Assembly: GCA_963666705.2 (NCBI GenBank)
Contig: CAXXKO010000014.1
Coordinates: 150,988 to 214,987, forward strand
Direction of reading: 5' to 3'
Origin: G963666705 sp963666705
Lineage (GTDB): Bacteria; Pseudomonadota; Alphaproteobacteria; CADEGL01
DNA: 64,000 nucleotides
The notes below the pieces were generated by a model that did not search any database, had not been told where the DNA came from, and was given only the letters and a program-made list of their open reading frames with translations. The stretch's first letter is position 1. Each line of letters opens with the position of its first letter. Made by a program: the position numbers and the translations under genes. Positions 51,141-58,836 of the stretch are shown piece after piece.

Positions 51141-51587
51141 TCATATCCCTCGGGCGTGAGGCGATGCGGCGAAAAGCGCATCCACCACCGGGCAATCAGG
51201 CACCTCGCCCCCCGCGCACCGGTCGGCCATCGCCGACAATACGCCCTCGATGCGGCGAAGGTCCGCCATCTTGCGCCGGACCTCGCCCAAATGGGAGAGG
51301 GCGATCTCGTTCACCTCCTCGCAGGTGCCGTCCGGCCCATCCACCAGGCGCAACAGCTCCCGCACCTGGGGCAAGGTGAAGCCAAGTTCGCGCGCCCGGC
51401 GGACAAAGCCCAGGCGCTTCAGGTGCTCCCGGTCATAGACCCGGTGGCCGCCCGCCGTGCGCGGGGGTGCCGGCAGCATGCCGATGCGCTCGTAATAGCG
51501 GATTGTCTCGATGTTGCAGCCGGTCGAGCGCGACAGCGCGCCGATCCCCAGGCGCGAACTTTCCCCATCGACAAATTTTTTAAGCAT
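51141..51587 (-). CDS. merR: Mercury-responsive MerR-family regulator
   Basis: 148-residue MerR. Winged helix-turn-helix with IGALSRSTGCNIETIRYYERIGMLP, R-x-GGHRVYD, a long dimerisation helix, and metal cysteines Cys89, Cys124 and Cys132. The 35-residue spacing of the first two equals that of classical MerR (Cys82-Cys117), whereas the last loop is one residue shorter (8 instead of 9). The ATG at 51587 is chosen because the upstream ATG at 51620 lies in the operator. It should repress and, with Hg(II), activate the divergent mer promoter. Confidence 0.9.
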   Translation of the reverse strand: MLKKFVDGESSRLGIGALSRSTGCNIETIRYYERIGMLPAPPRTAGGHRVYDREHLKRLGFVRRARELGFTLPQVRELLRLVDGPDGTCEEVNEIALSHLGEVRRKMADLRRIEGVLSAMADRCAGGEVPDCPVVDALFAASPHARGI

Positions 51588-51592
51588 TGGCC

Positions 51593-51623
51593 TTGTACCT
51601 GTAGTGACTACAGGTCCCATATT
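51593..51623 (+). promoter_or_regulatory. mer operator-promoter (MerR type, 19-bp spacer)
   Basis: A -35 TTGTAC (51593-51598) and a -10 CATATT (51618-51623) are separated by 19 bp, the abnormally long spacer that only MerR-family activators can use. Between them is a perfect dyad ACCTGTAG-TGA-CTACAGGT (51597-51615). The promoter points right, toward merTPBFA, but the IS256-type insertion begins ten bases after the -10 box, at the expected start point. Confidence 0.87.
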
Positions 51624-51632
51624 AGCTGAGAC
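51624..51632 (+). repeat. 9-bp target duplication of the IS256-family insertion (left copy)
   Basis: AGCTGAGAC directly precedes the element start GAGCTATGG and is repeated at 53948-53956 after the right end (one extra C lies between). IS256 elements make 8-9 bp duplications, so the whole 2.3-kb block behaves as a single insertion. Confidence 0.85.
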
Positions 51633-51664
51633 GAGCTATGGCTGAATCTTGGTGACGGTATGGG

Positions 51665-52967
51665 TCAGGCGGCGGCTTGCGGTTGTTGCCTGACGGCTTC
51701 GATGCCGTCGATGAACTTTACACCGACGATCAGCTTGGGCAACTGGTTGTGTCCGTCGAGGCGGCGCCAACTGTTTTGTGCCCCCTGGGTGAGCTTGAAG
51801 ACCATGGCGAGCGCCGTCTTGTTGGAGAGGCATCCCTTGGATCGCACGGTACGGTGTCGCACGGTGGCGAATGTGCTTTCGATGGGGTTGGTTGTCCGCA
51901 GGTGCTTCCAATGCTCGGCGGGAAAGTCGTAGAAGGCGTTGTCTGCGTCGCTCCTGGTGGCGAGCGCCTCGCCAGGCCTTCAGCGTTTCGCGATCCTTGG
52001 CCAGGCATGCAGCCGCCTTTTCGTATTTGACGGCGTAGGTCTCGATGAAGGTGTCGAAGGCGTTGTCTGCGTCGCTCCTGGTCTCGGCCATCCAGATGTC
52101 CTGGAGAGCACGCTTTGCCTTCGATTGCTGGCTCTTGGGCAGCTTGTTCAAGACGTTCGCGGTCTTGTGCACCCAACAGCGCTGGCCGCGCGTCCGGGAC
52201 CACACTTCCTCGATCGCCTTCCAGAAGCCGAGCGCGCCGTCGGCGACCGCGAGTTCAGGCCCCATCGCGAGCCCGCGCCGCTTGAGGTCGAGCAGCAGCT
52301 CGCGCCATGATTGGGTGCTCTCGCGCACGCCGTCGATGAGGCCGACGAGTTCCTTCTTGCCCTCGGGCGTCGCGCCGATGATGACCAACAGGCATTGCGC
52401 GTCGTCCTCGAGCCGGGCCTGCACGTGGATGCCGTCGGCCCAGAAGTAGACGTAGCGCCGGGCCGACAGATCCCGCTTCAGCCAGTGTATGTGCTCCCCC
52501 GCCCAGACTTCGGTGAGCCGCGCGATGGACGAGGCCGAGAGGCCGCCGGCGTCCGGCCCGAGTAAGGCCGCCAGCGCCTCGGTGAAGTCGCCGGTGGAGA
52601 TGCCCTTGAGGTAGAGGATGGGGATCAGGACCTCGAGGCTCTTCGAGCGCCGCGCATAAGGCGGCAGCAGCGCCGAGGAGAAGCGGATGCGATCGGCGCC
52701 CAGCCCCGTGCGGTCGCGGACCCGTGGCCCGCGAACCGCGACCGGGCCGATGCCGGTCATGATCTCGCGTTCCGGCAGATGACCGTGGCGCACCAGCCGT
52801 TGGCGGCCTTCATCGGTGCGCTCCTCGGCGTGGCTCCCGAGGAACGCGGCCACCTCGGCCTCGACCGCTTGGGCCAAAAGGGAACGGGCGCCGTTGCGCA
52901 GCACCTCGGTCAACGGATCGGAAAACGTCGATGGCTGGGAAAGCTTCAAAACGTTATTGTCGGTCAC
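51665..52967 (-). pseudogene. IS256-family transposase, frameshifted by an internal insertion
   Basis: From the ATG at 52967 the frame encodes a normal mutator-type transposase (MTDNNVLKLSQPSTFSDPLTE...), with catalytic Asp in FWADGIHVQ and VADGALGFWKA. After LAKDRETLKAW, about 30 extra bases (near 51932-51965) shift the frame; the correct C-terminus (FYDFPAEHW, then RTTNPIE and TVRHRTVRSKGCLSNKTALA) continues in another frame down to 51665. The extra sequence contains a 27-base copy of 52056-52082. The catalytic Glu region is therefore not translated in frame and the enzyme should be inactive. Confidence 0.85.
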
Positions 52968-53064
52968 GGCGTATCACTCCTTTGCTGGAGAAGTGGAGGC
53001 TCAATCACCCCCACGATACGCCACCTTAACCCTTCACGCCGTCACCAACTTCTGGCCATAGCTC

Positions 53065-53849
53065 CTGGCCGCGCGTCCGGGACCACACTTCCTCGATCGC
53101 CTTCCAGAAGCCGAGCGCGCCGTCGGCGACCGCGAGTTCAGGCCCCATCGCGAGCCCGCGCCGCTTGAGGTCGAGCAGCAGCTCGCGCCATGATTGGGTG
53201 CTCTCGCGCACGCCGTCGATGAGGCCGACGAGTTCCTTCTTGCCCTCGGGCGTCGCGCCGATGATGACCAACAGGCATTGCGCGTCGTCCTCGAGCCGGG
53301 CCTGCACGTGGATGCCGTCGGCCCAGAAGTAGACGTAGCGCCGGGCCGACAGATCCCGCTTCAGCCAGTGTGCGTGCTCCCCCGCCCAGACTTCGGTGAG
53401 CCGCGCGATGGACGAGGCCGAGAGGCCGCCGGCGTCCGGCCCGAGTAAGGCCGCCAGCGCCTCGGTGAGTCGCCGGTGGAGATGCCCTTGAGGTAGAGGA
53501 TGGGGATCAGGACCTCGAGGCTCTTCGAGCGCCGCGCATAAGGCGGCAGCAGCGCCGAGGAGAAGCGGATGCGATCGGCGCCCAGCCCCGTGCGGTCGCG
53601 GACCCGTGGCCCGCGAACCGCGACCGGGCCGATGCCGGTCATGATCTCGCGTTCCGGCAGATGACCGTGGCGCACCAGCCGTTGGCGGCCTTCATCGGTG
53701 CGCTCCTCGGCGTGGCTCCCGAGGAACGCGGCCACCTCGGCCTCGACCGCTTGGGCCAAAAGGGAACGGGCGCCGTTGCGCAGCACCTCGGTCAACGGAT
53801 CGGAAAACGTCGATGGCTGGGAAAGCTTCAAAACGTTATTGTCGGTCAC
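53065..53849 (-). pseudogene. IS256-family transposase, 3'-truncated and frameshifted
   Basis: The same N-terminal sequence starts at 53849. A single-base deletion near 53468 (GGTGAGTCG where the other copy has GGTGAAGTCG) shifts the frame after KGISTGD. The gene is cut at 53065, where it meets the right end of the full copy. Otherwise nearly identical to the full copy, so the duplication is recent. Confidence 0.88.
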
Positions 53850-54022
53850 GGCGTATCACTCCTTTGCTGGAGAAGTGGAGGCTCAATCACCCCCACGATA
53901 CGCCACCTTAACCCTTCACGCCGTCACCAACTTCTGGCCATAGCTCCAGCTGAGACATGGGGCAAGGGTGAGGTAAAATTTTGCGCGCGAATCATTTGGC
54001 GGATCGTGTGGAGTCTGGGCCC

Positions 54023-54403
54023 ATGACGGCGCCGCCACCCGGCGAGGCTCTGGCCGGTGGCGGGGCGCGGACGCTTCTTTCCCGCCTCGCCGCCACGGGC
54101 GGGATGCTGGCGGCGATCGGGGCGGCCTCCTGCTGCATCCTTCCCCTGGCCCTCTTCAGTATGGGCGCGGGCGGGGCCTGGATCGGAAGCCTGGTGTCGC
54201 TGAGCCCCTATCAGCCGATCTTCGTGGCCGTCAGCCTTGGCTTCGTCGCGGGCGGATTCTAGCTGGCTCGACGGCGGGGAAAGGTGGCGTGCGCGCTGCC
54301 GCTTTCGAGCCGGATCACGCGGATAGCGCTATGGTCCGCAGCCATTCTCGTCGCCGCCGCAGCGGCCTTTCCCTACGCGGCGCCCGTGCTGCTCGGCTCC
54401 TAG
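54023..54403 (+). pseudogene. merT: Mercuric transporter MerT with in-frame amber codon
   Basis: The frame encodes a MerT-like inner-membrane protein: LAATGGMLAAIGAASCCILPLAL with the mercury-binding Cys37-Cys38 in helix 1 and GAWIGSLVSLSPYQPIFVAV in helix 2. It stops at a TAG at 54260-54262 (codon 80), but the same frame continues with LARRRGKVACALP and a third helix IALWSAAILVAAAAAFPYAAPVLL to a TAG at 54401. Codon 80 falls where relatives have an aromatic residue, so a single TGG-to-TAG change is likely. Full reading would give 126 residues, near the usual 116. Without readthrough the cytoplasmic Cys and helix 3 are lost. Confidence 0.85.
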
Positions 54404-54424
54404 ATCGATGCGAAAGGATACGCC

Positions 54425-54703
54425 ATGAGATGTATGCTCGCGGCCTGCGCCGCGCTCGCGCTCCTCGCCGGTGCCGCCGCGGCGGCGGAGCGCACGGTGA
54501 CCCTCAAGGTCGAGAACATGTCCTGCGCGAGCTGCCCCTATATCGTCGGCCGCGCCCTCGAGGGGGTGCCGGGTGTCAAGAGCGCGGAGGTCTCTTGCGA
54601 GCGCAAGACAGCGGTCGTCACCTACGACGATGTGGAGACGCCGCTTCAAGCCCTCGTCGCCGCGACGGCGGCATACGGCTTTCCCTCCGCTCCGATGGAC
54701 TGA
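54425..54703 (+). CDS. merP: Periplasmic mercury-binding protein MerP
   Basis: 92-residue HMA-fold protein that binds Hg(II) in the periplasm and hands it to the inner-membrane transporter. A signal peptide (MRCMLAACAALALLAGAAAAA) precedes the core, with the binding motif MSCASCPYIV (Cys34, Cys37). It lies 21 bp after the merT frame and eight before merB. The frame is intact, despite the loss of the upstream promoter. Confidence 0.93.
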   Translation: MRCMLAACAALALLAGAAAAAERTVTLKVENMSCASCPYIVGRALEGVPGVKSAEVSCERKTAVVTYDDVETPLQALVAATAAYGFPSAPMD

Positions 54704-54710
54704 GGACGAT

Positions 54711-55475
54711 ATGCCGGACGCAAACCTGCCCGAGGCCACCGGTGCCGCGGCGCCCACCCCGGACTTCTGCGCTATCACAAGCGGCGCGGCGCGGGATGTG
54801 CTCGAGGCCATGCTCGGCGCCTTCGGGGACGACCGGCGCTGGGACGGGTATTCTGTGGCCGAGGACGCGGTGCGCCGGGCGGTTCTGCGCTGTTATGTGG
54901 CGGATGGCTGGGCGCCCGATACGATGCGCCTCGCCGGAGAAGCCGCGCTGACGGTCGATGAGGTGCGCGGGCATCTGGCCCGCCTGCGGGCGCGCGATCG
55001 CGTGGTTCTGGATGGCGACGGCGAGGCCATCCTCGGCGCCTACCCCTTCACCGAGCGGGCGACGGGGCACCGGGTGCGCCTGGGTGGGATAGTGCTCAAC
55101 GCCATGTGCGCCATCGATGCCCTCGGCGTGGGCGCCATGGTGGGCCAGGACGCGGTCGTCGAATCGCGCTGCCGCCAGTGCGGCGCGCCGATCCGCGCGG
55201 CGACGGCCGGGCATGGGGAGCTGTTGGCCGAAATCGAGCTCCCGGCGGCGGTCGTCTGGGCCGGCATCCAGTACCGAGGCGGCTGCGCCGCCACGTCGCT
55301 CTGCACCGCAATCGTCTTCTTTTGCGGTGACGATCACTTGCGCCCGTGGCGTGCGGCAGCGCCATCCCGGGGCCGCGGGCACCGGCTTTCCGCCGCCGAG
55401 GCGCTCGAAGTCGGCAAGGCCATCTTCCGGCCCATGATGCGGCCGTCGGCACCGGGCGGCGAACGCGAAAGGTAG
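54711..55475 (+). CDS. merB: Organomercurial lyase MerB
   Basis: 254-residue enzyme that breaks the carbon-mercury bond of organomercurials and passes Hg(II) to MerA. The catalytic pair Cys133 and Asp136 lies in LNAMCAIDALG and the second catalytic cysteine is Cys198 in SLCTAIVFFC; Cys154 in ESRCRQCG corresponds to the structural Cys117. The N-terminus is about 35 residues longer than the classic 212-residue enzyme. Its presence makes the locus broad-spectrum. Confidence 0.92.
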   Translation: MPDANLPEATGAAAPTPDFCAITSGAARDVLEAMLGAFGDDRRWDGYSVAEDAVRRAVLRCYVADGWAPDTMRLAGEAALTVDEVRGHLARLRARDRVVLDGDGEAILGAYPFTERATGHRVRLGGIVLNAMCAIDALGVGAMVGQDAVVESRCRQCGAPIRAATAGHGELLAEIELPAAVVWAGIQYRGGCAATSLCTAIVFFCGDDHLRPWRAAAPSRGRGHRLSAAEALEVGKAIFRPMMRPSAPGGERER

Positions 55476-55481
55476 GTTCCC

Positions 55482-55700
55482 ATGTCGAGCAAATCGCTTC
55501 TTTATACCGGCGTCGTGGGCACGGTCTTCGTGCTCCTGTGCTGCTTCACACCGATCCTCGTCCTGCTTCTCGTCGGGGTCGGGCTGTCGGCCTGGCTGGG
55601 CTGGATCGATTACGTGCTGTTCCCGGCGCTCTTCGCCTTCATCGCGCTCACCGTCTATGCCTGGACGATCCACAGGCGGGCGCGGGAGGTGGCGGAATGA
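55482..55700 (+). CDS. merF: Mercury transporter MerF
   Basis: 72-residue inner-membrane protein with two helices (YTGVVGTVFVLLCCFTPILV and ALFAFIALTVYAW). The Cys20-Cys21 pair in helix 1 takes Hg(II) from the periplasm. The second Cys pair found at the C-terminus of longer MerF proteins is absent. Because merT is broken, this is the only intact mercury importer in the locus. Overlaps merA by 4 bases. Confidence 0.92.
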   Translation: MSSKSLLYTGVVGTVFVLLCCFTPILVLLLVGVGLSAWLGWIDYVLFPALFAFIALTVYAWTIHRRAREVAE

Positions 55701-57103
55701 ACGGTGGTGGCGATTTCGAGCTGGTGGTGATCGGCGCCGGCTCGGCCGGTTTCTCGGCCGCCATCAGGGGGGCGGAGCTGGGCGCGCGCGTGGCGCTGGT
55801 CGGCCACGGCACCATCGGCGGGACCTGCGTCAATGTCGGCTGCGTGCCGTCCAAGACCTTGATCCGCGCGGCCGAGGCCTTGCAAGGGGGCGAGGCCGCC
55901 AAGCGCTTCGCCGGTATTCGCGGGCGGCTCGACCTCGCCGACTGGGGCGCGCTCCAGACCCAGAAGGACGCGCTGGTCGATGGCTTGCGGCAAGCCAAAT
56001 ACACCGACCTCCTGCCCGAATATAACAGGATCGCCTATATGGAAGGACCGGCGCGCCTGGCGGACGGCGGCGTGGTGGTCAACGGCGATTGCCTGGAGCC
56101 GCGCGGCATCGTCATCGCAACCGGCGCCCAGGCGGCGGCACCACCCATCCCGGGTCTGGAAACGTTGCCGTGGCTCGACAGCACCGCCGCCCTGGCCCTC
56201 GAACGGTTGCCCCGGTCCATGATCGTCATCGGCGGCGGTTATGTGGGGTGCGAGTTGGCCCAGCTCTTCGCCCGCTTCGGCGTCGCGGTCACCCTCCTCT
56301 GCCGTAGCCGCCTCCTGCCCGAGGGCGAGCCGGAGGTCAGCGAGGCGCTGGCGGGATGCTTCCGCGCGGAAGGGATCGGCGTCCATTGCGGCGTCGCGTA
56401 CGACCGGGTCCGGCGGACGGCGGCGGGCGTCTCGATCGCGCTGCGGGCGGGCAAGTCCCACAGCGTAATCGAGGCGGAGATGCTGCTGGTGGTGGCCGGG
56501 CGGCGGCCCAACACGGCGGGGCTCGGGCTCGAGGAGTCCGGCGTGGCGCTCACCACCGAAGGCGGCGTGCTGGTCGACGACCGCATGCGAACGACGCGCG
56601 CCGGGACCTATGCGGCGGGCGACGTGACCGGCCGCCATATGTTCGTCTACATGGCCGCCCATGGCGGCGGTATCGCGGCCGAGAACGCGTTGGGCGGCGC
56701 GGGCCGGTGCTACGACGCGCGCGCCATGCCCGCCGTCGCATTCACCGATCCCAACGCGGCATGCGTCGGCATGACCGAGGCGCGGGCGCTGGGCCTTGGC
56801 ATGGCGGTCCGAACCTCGGTGCTGCCGCTCGAATTTCTGCCACGCGCCTTGGCGGCGCGCGATACGCGGGGCCTCGTGAAGCTGGTGGCCGAGGCCGGCA
56901 CGGGACGGCTCCTCGGCGCCCACATCCTGGCGCCCGAGGGCGGCGACAGTATCCAGACGGCGGCCCTCGCGATCCATCAGGGGCTCACCGTCGGCGACCT
57001 CGCGCACATGATCTTCCCCTACCTGACCACGGTCGAGGGCCTGAAGCTGGCGGCCCAGGGCTTCGAGAAGGACGTGAGCAAGCTCTCCTGCTGCGCGGGT
57101 TAG
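55697..57103 (+). CDS. merA: Mercuric reductase MerA
   Basis: 468-residue FAD disulfide oxidoreductase that reduces Hg(II) to volatile Hg(0) with NADPH. FAD motif VVIGAGSAGFSAAIR, redox-active Cys44/Cys49 in GGTCVNVGCVPSK, NADP motif VIGGGYVGCELAQLF, and the C-terminal Cys465-Cys466 that shuttle mercury to the active site. The N-terminal HMA domain (NmerA) of many MerA proteins is absent, as in other short forms. ATGA overlap with merF shows coupling. Frame intact. Confidence 0.96.
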   Translation: MNGGGDFELVVIGAGSAGFSAAIRGAELGARVALVGHGTIGGTCVNVGCVPSKTLIRAAEALQGGEAAKRFAGIRGRLDLADWGALQTQKDALVDGLRQAKYTDLLPEYNRIAYMEGPARLADGGVVVNGDCLEPRGIVIATGAQAAAPPIPGLETLPWLDSTAALALERLPRSMIVIGGGYVGCELAQLFARFGVAVTLLCRSRLLPEGEPEVSEALAGCFRAEGIGVHCGVAYDRVRRTAAGVSIALRAGKSHSVIEAEMLLVVAGRRPNTAGLGLEESGVALTTEGGVLVDDRMRTTRAGTYAAGDVTGRHMFVYMAAHGGGIAAENALGGAGRCYDARAMPAVAFTDPNAACVGMTEARALGLGMAVRTSVLPLEFLPRALAARDTRGLVKLVAEAGTGRLLGAHILAPEGGDSIQTAALAIHQGLTVGDLAHMIFPYLTTVEGLKLAAQGFEKDVSKLSCCAG

Positions 57104-57236
57104 AAGACGGCCGCCAAGTCAGCTCCAGCGATCGGGAGCCCGTCGCCCTGGTGGATGGCCCACGATTATCTTGGCCTACGAGCGCGCGTTCTGGAACAAT
57201 CCGGCCCACGCGCGCGGCTGAGGGGGAGATTGGGCC

Positions 57237-58151
57237 ATGCCAGCGTATCAGGCGACCTACAGCATGCCGGCGGCGGCCGGGCACCCGCCGCAGTTCCAAT
57301 CGCGGAACTACGAGCATTTCCGCGTCACGCCCAACTCGGGCGCGCTCGGCGCCGATGTCGAGGGCATCGATTTGCGCCAGGCCGGCGATACGGCCTTCGC
57401 CGAGATCGAGCAGGCGCTCGCCGACCACCTGGTTCTCTTCATCCGCGGCCAGGATCTGGAGCCCAAGGCCCAGATCGCGTTCGCCGAGCGCCTCGGCCCC
57501 CTGATGCAATATCGTTATGTCGAGCCGATGCCGGGCTACCCGCACCTTTCCGAGCTGCTGACGGAGCCCGGCGATGTCTATAATTTCGGTGGCACCTGGC
57601 ACTCGGACACACCCCAGATCGAGCGCCCGCCCATGTATACGATGCTCTACGCCGTCGAGTGCCCGCCCGTGGGCGGCGATACGTCCTATGCGAACCAATA
57701 CATGGCCTGGGACACCCTTTCGGCCGACATGCGCCGCATGCTCGATACGCTCCACACGGTCCACTCGGCGGCGCTGTCCTTCGGCGGCCACTACGGCAGC
57801 GAGGAGGTGCAGGGCAAGTCGACCACGCAGTCCGCCTACGCGGCCGACCTGAAGATCGAAACCGCGCACCCGGTCGGGCGCACCCATCCCGTGACCGGGC
57901 GCAAGGCGCTCTACGTCTGCAGCTCCTATGCCGCCCATTTCGTCGGCATGAGCCAGGAGGAGAGCCTGCCGCTGCTGCGCTACCTGTGGGCCCACTCGAT
58001 CCAGCCCGATTTCACCTGCCGCTTCCGCTGGCGGCCCGGCACGCTGGCCATCTGGGACAACCGCAGCTGCCTGCATTACGCGCACAACGACTATCCCGGC
58101 CAGCGCCGCCTCATGCGCCGCATCGTCATCGAGGGCGAGCGGCCGTACTGA
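57237..58151 (+). CDS. TauD/TfdA-family 2-oxoglutarate-dependent dioxygenase
   Basis: 304-residue non-heme iron dioxygenase. The iron ligands fit His122 and Asp124 in GTWHSDTP and the distal His in DNRSCLHYAHNDY, with the 2-oxoglutarate Arg in RRLMRRIVI. Members oxidise taurine, alkyl sulfates, 2,4-D and other small acids; nothing nearby shows which. AGGGGGAGA precedes the ATG. It follows merA by 133 bp of gene-free sequence and does not look like part of the mer operon. Confidence 0.88.
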   Translation: MPAYQATYSMPAAAGHPPQFQSRNYEHFRVTPNSGALGADVEGIDLRQAGDTAFAEIEQALADHLVLFIRGQDLEPKAQIAFAERLGPLMQYRYVEPMPGYPHLSELLTEPGDVYNFGGTWHSDTPQIERPPMYTMLYAVECPPVGGDTSYANQYMAWDTLSADMRRMLDTLHTVHSAALSFGGHYGSEEVQGKSTTQSAYAADLKIETAHPVGRTHPVTGRKALYVCSSYAAHFVGMSQEESLPLLRYLWAHSIQPDFTCRFRWRPGTLAIWDNRSCLHYAHNDYPGQRRLMRRIVIEGERPY

Positions 58152-58251
58152 CGGCCAAGGCCCGCAAGAACGCCCGCACGAATCGGATAGAGCGACGGCG
58201 CGGCCGGCCGCATGCTGGGTCAGTTCCCACCCAGCAAAGCGAGGCCACCCC

Positions 58252-58725
58252 ATGACCGACATCCGCTTTTCTTCCATGCCCACGGCCGAGGCCGAGGCCT
58301 ATTGGGCCGGCGCCGGCGATGCCAACGGACACGAGCCCGAAACCCATGTCTCGAACGGCGCGGGCGTCCCCTGCCGCCACTGCCAGCGGGACGTCGCCAG
58401 TGGCGAGCGCTACCTGATCCTCGCCTACAGGCCATTCCCGGCGCCGCAGCCCTATGCGGAGACCGGCCCCGTCTTCCTTCATGCGGACCCGTGCGAGCGC
58501 TATCCGGAAACCGACCGGGTCCCCGCCATGTTCCTCGAACGCGAAAGCTATTTGTTGAAAGGCTACGGCCCGGAGAATCGCATCGTCTACGGGACGGGAC
58601 AGATCGTCCCATCGGCCGGCATCGCCAAGGCCGCGTCCAGGATCCTCGACCGTGACGCGGTGCGCTACGTCCATGTCCGATCCGCCCTGAACAACTGCTT
58701 CAGTTGCCGGATCGACCGATCCTAG
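58252..58725 (+). CDS. DUF1203-family protein
   Basis: 157-residue soluble protein. The layout matches DUF1203: PCRHCQRDVASGERYLILAYRPF near residue 40, FLHADPCERY near 75, YGTGQIVP near 120 and a closing VRSALNNCFSCRIDR. The cysteine pairs CRHC and CFSC suggest a metal or redox site, but no function is established. It follows the dioxygenase by 100 bp in the same direction and could be cotranscribed. Confidence 0.8.
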   Translation: MTDIRFSSMPTAEAEAYWAGAGDANGHEPETHVSNGAGVPCRHCQRDVASGERYLILAYRPFPAPQPYAETGPVFLHADPCERYPETDRVPAMFLERESYLLKGYGPENRIVYGTGQIVPSAGIAKAASRILDRDAVRYVHVRSALNNCFSCRIDRS

Positions 58726-58748
58726 GGAATCGAACCCCGCGCTTCGAA

Positions 58749-58772
58749 CCCTCTCCCCACCGCGGGAGAGGG
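58749..58772. repeat. CCCTCTCCC/GGGAGAGGG intergenic palindrome
   Basis: A 9-bp perfect inverted repeat with the loop CACCGC between two convergent genes. It belongs to a widespread type of proteobacterial intergenic palindrome (a related copy is at 49407-49429) and may work as a bidirectional terminator, though no T-run follows. Confidence 0.6.
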
Positions 58773-58836
58773 GGATTCTTATGTCGCGCTCTCCCCACTC
58801 GACATCTCGAACTATCGGCGTGTCGTGCCTCCGCCC

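Larger units (their letters stand above)
51633..53946 (-). mobile_element. IS256-family insertion: one full copy plus a truncated tandem copy
   Basis: The left end GAGCTATGGC...TTGGTGACGG (51633) is matched inverted at the right ends at 53064 and 53946 (CCGTCACCAACTTCTGGCCA then TAGCTC). Bases 51633-53064 form a full-length copy of 1.43 kb; bases 53065-53946 repeat 52182-53064 almost exactly (one deletion, and a few substitutions near 53371). The second copy thus lacks the 3' part of the transposase gene and the left end. Both transposase frames are broken. Confidence 0.9.

Noticed and set aside
51588..51620. Upstream ATG for merR at 51620
   Set aside because: It would put coding sequence over the operator dyad and -35 region; the ATG at 51587 has an AAGG site and fits MerR length.
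54289..54951. 220-codon plus-strand ORF across merP and merB
   Set aside because: Arg-rich frame overlapping two genes with clear catalytic and binding motifs in other frames.
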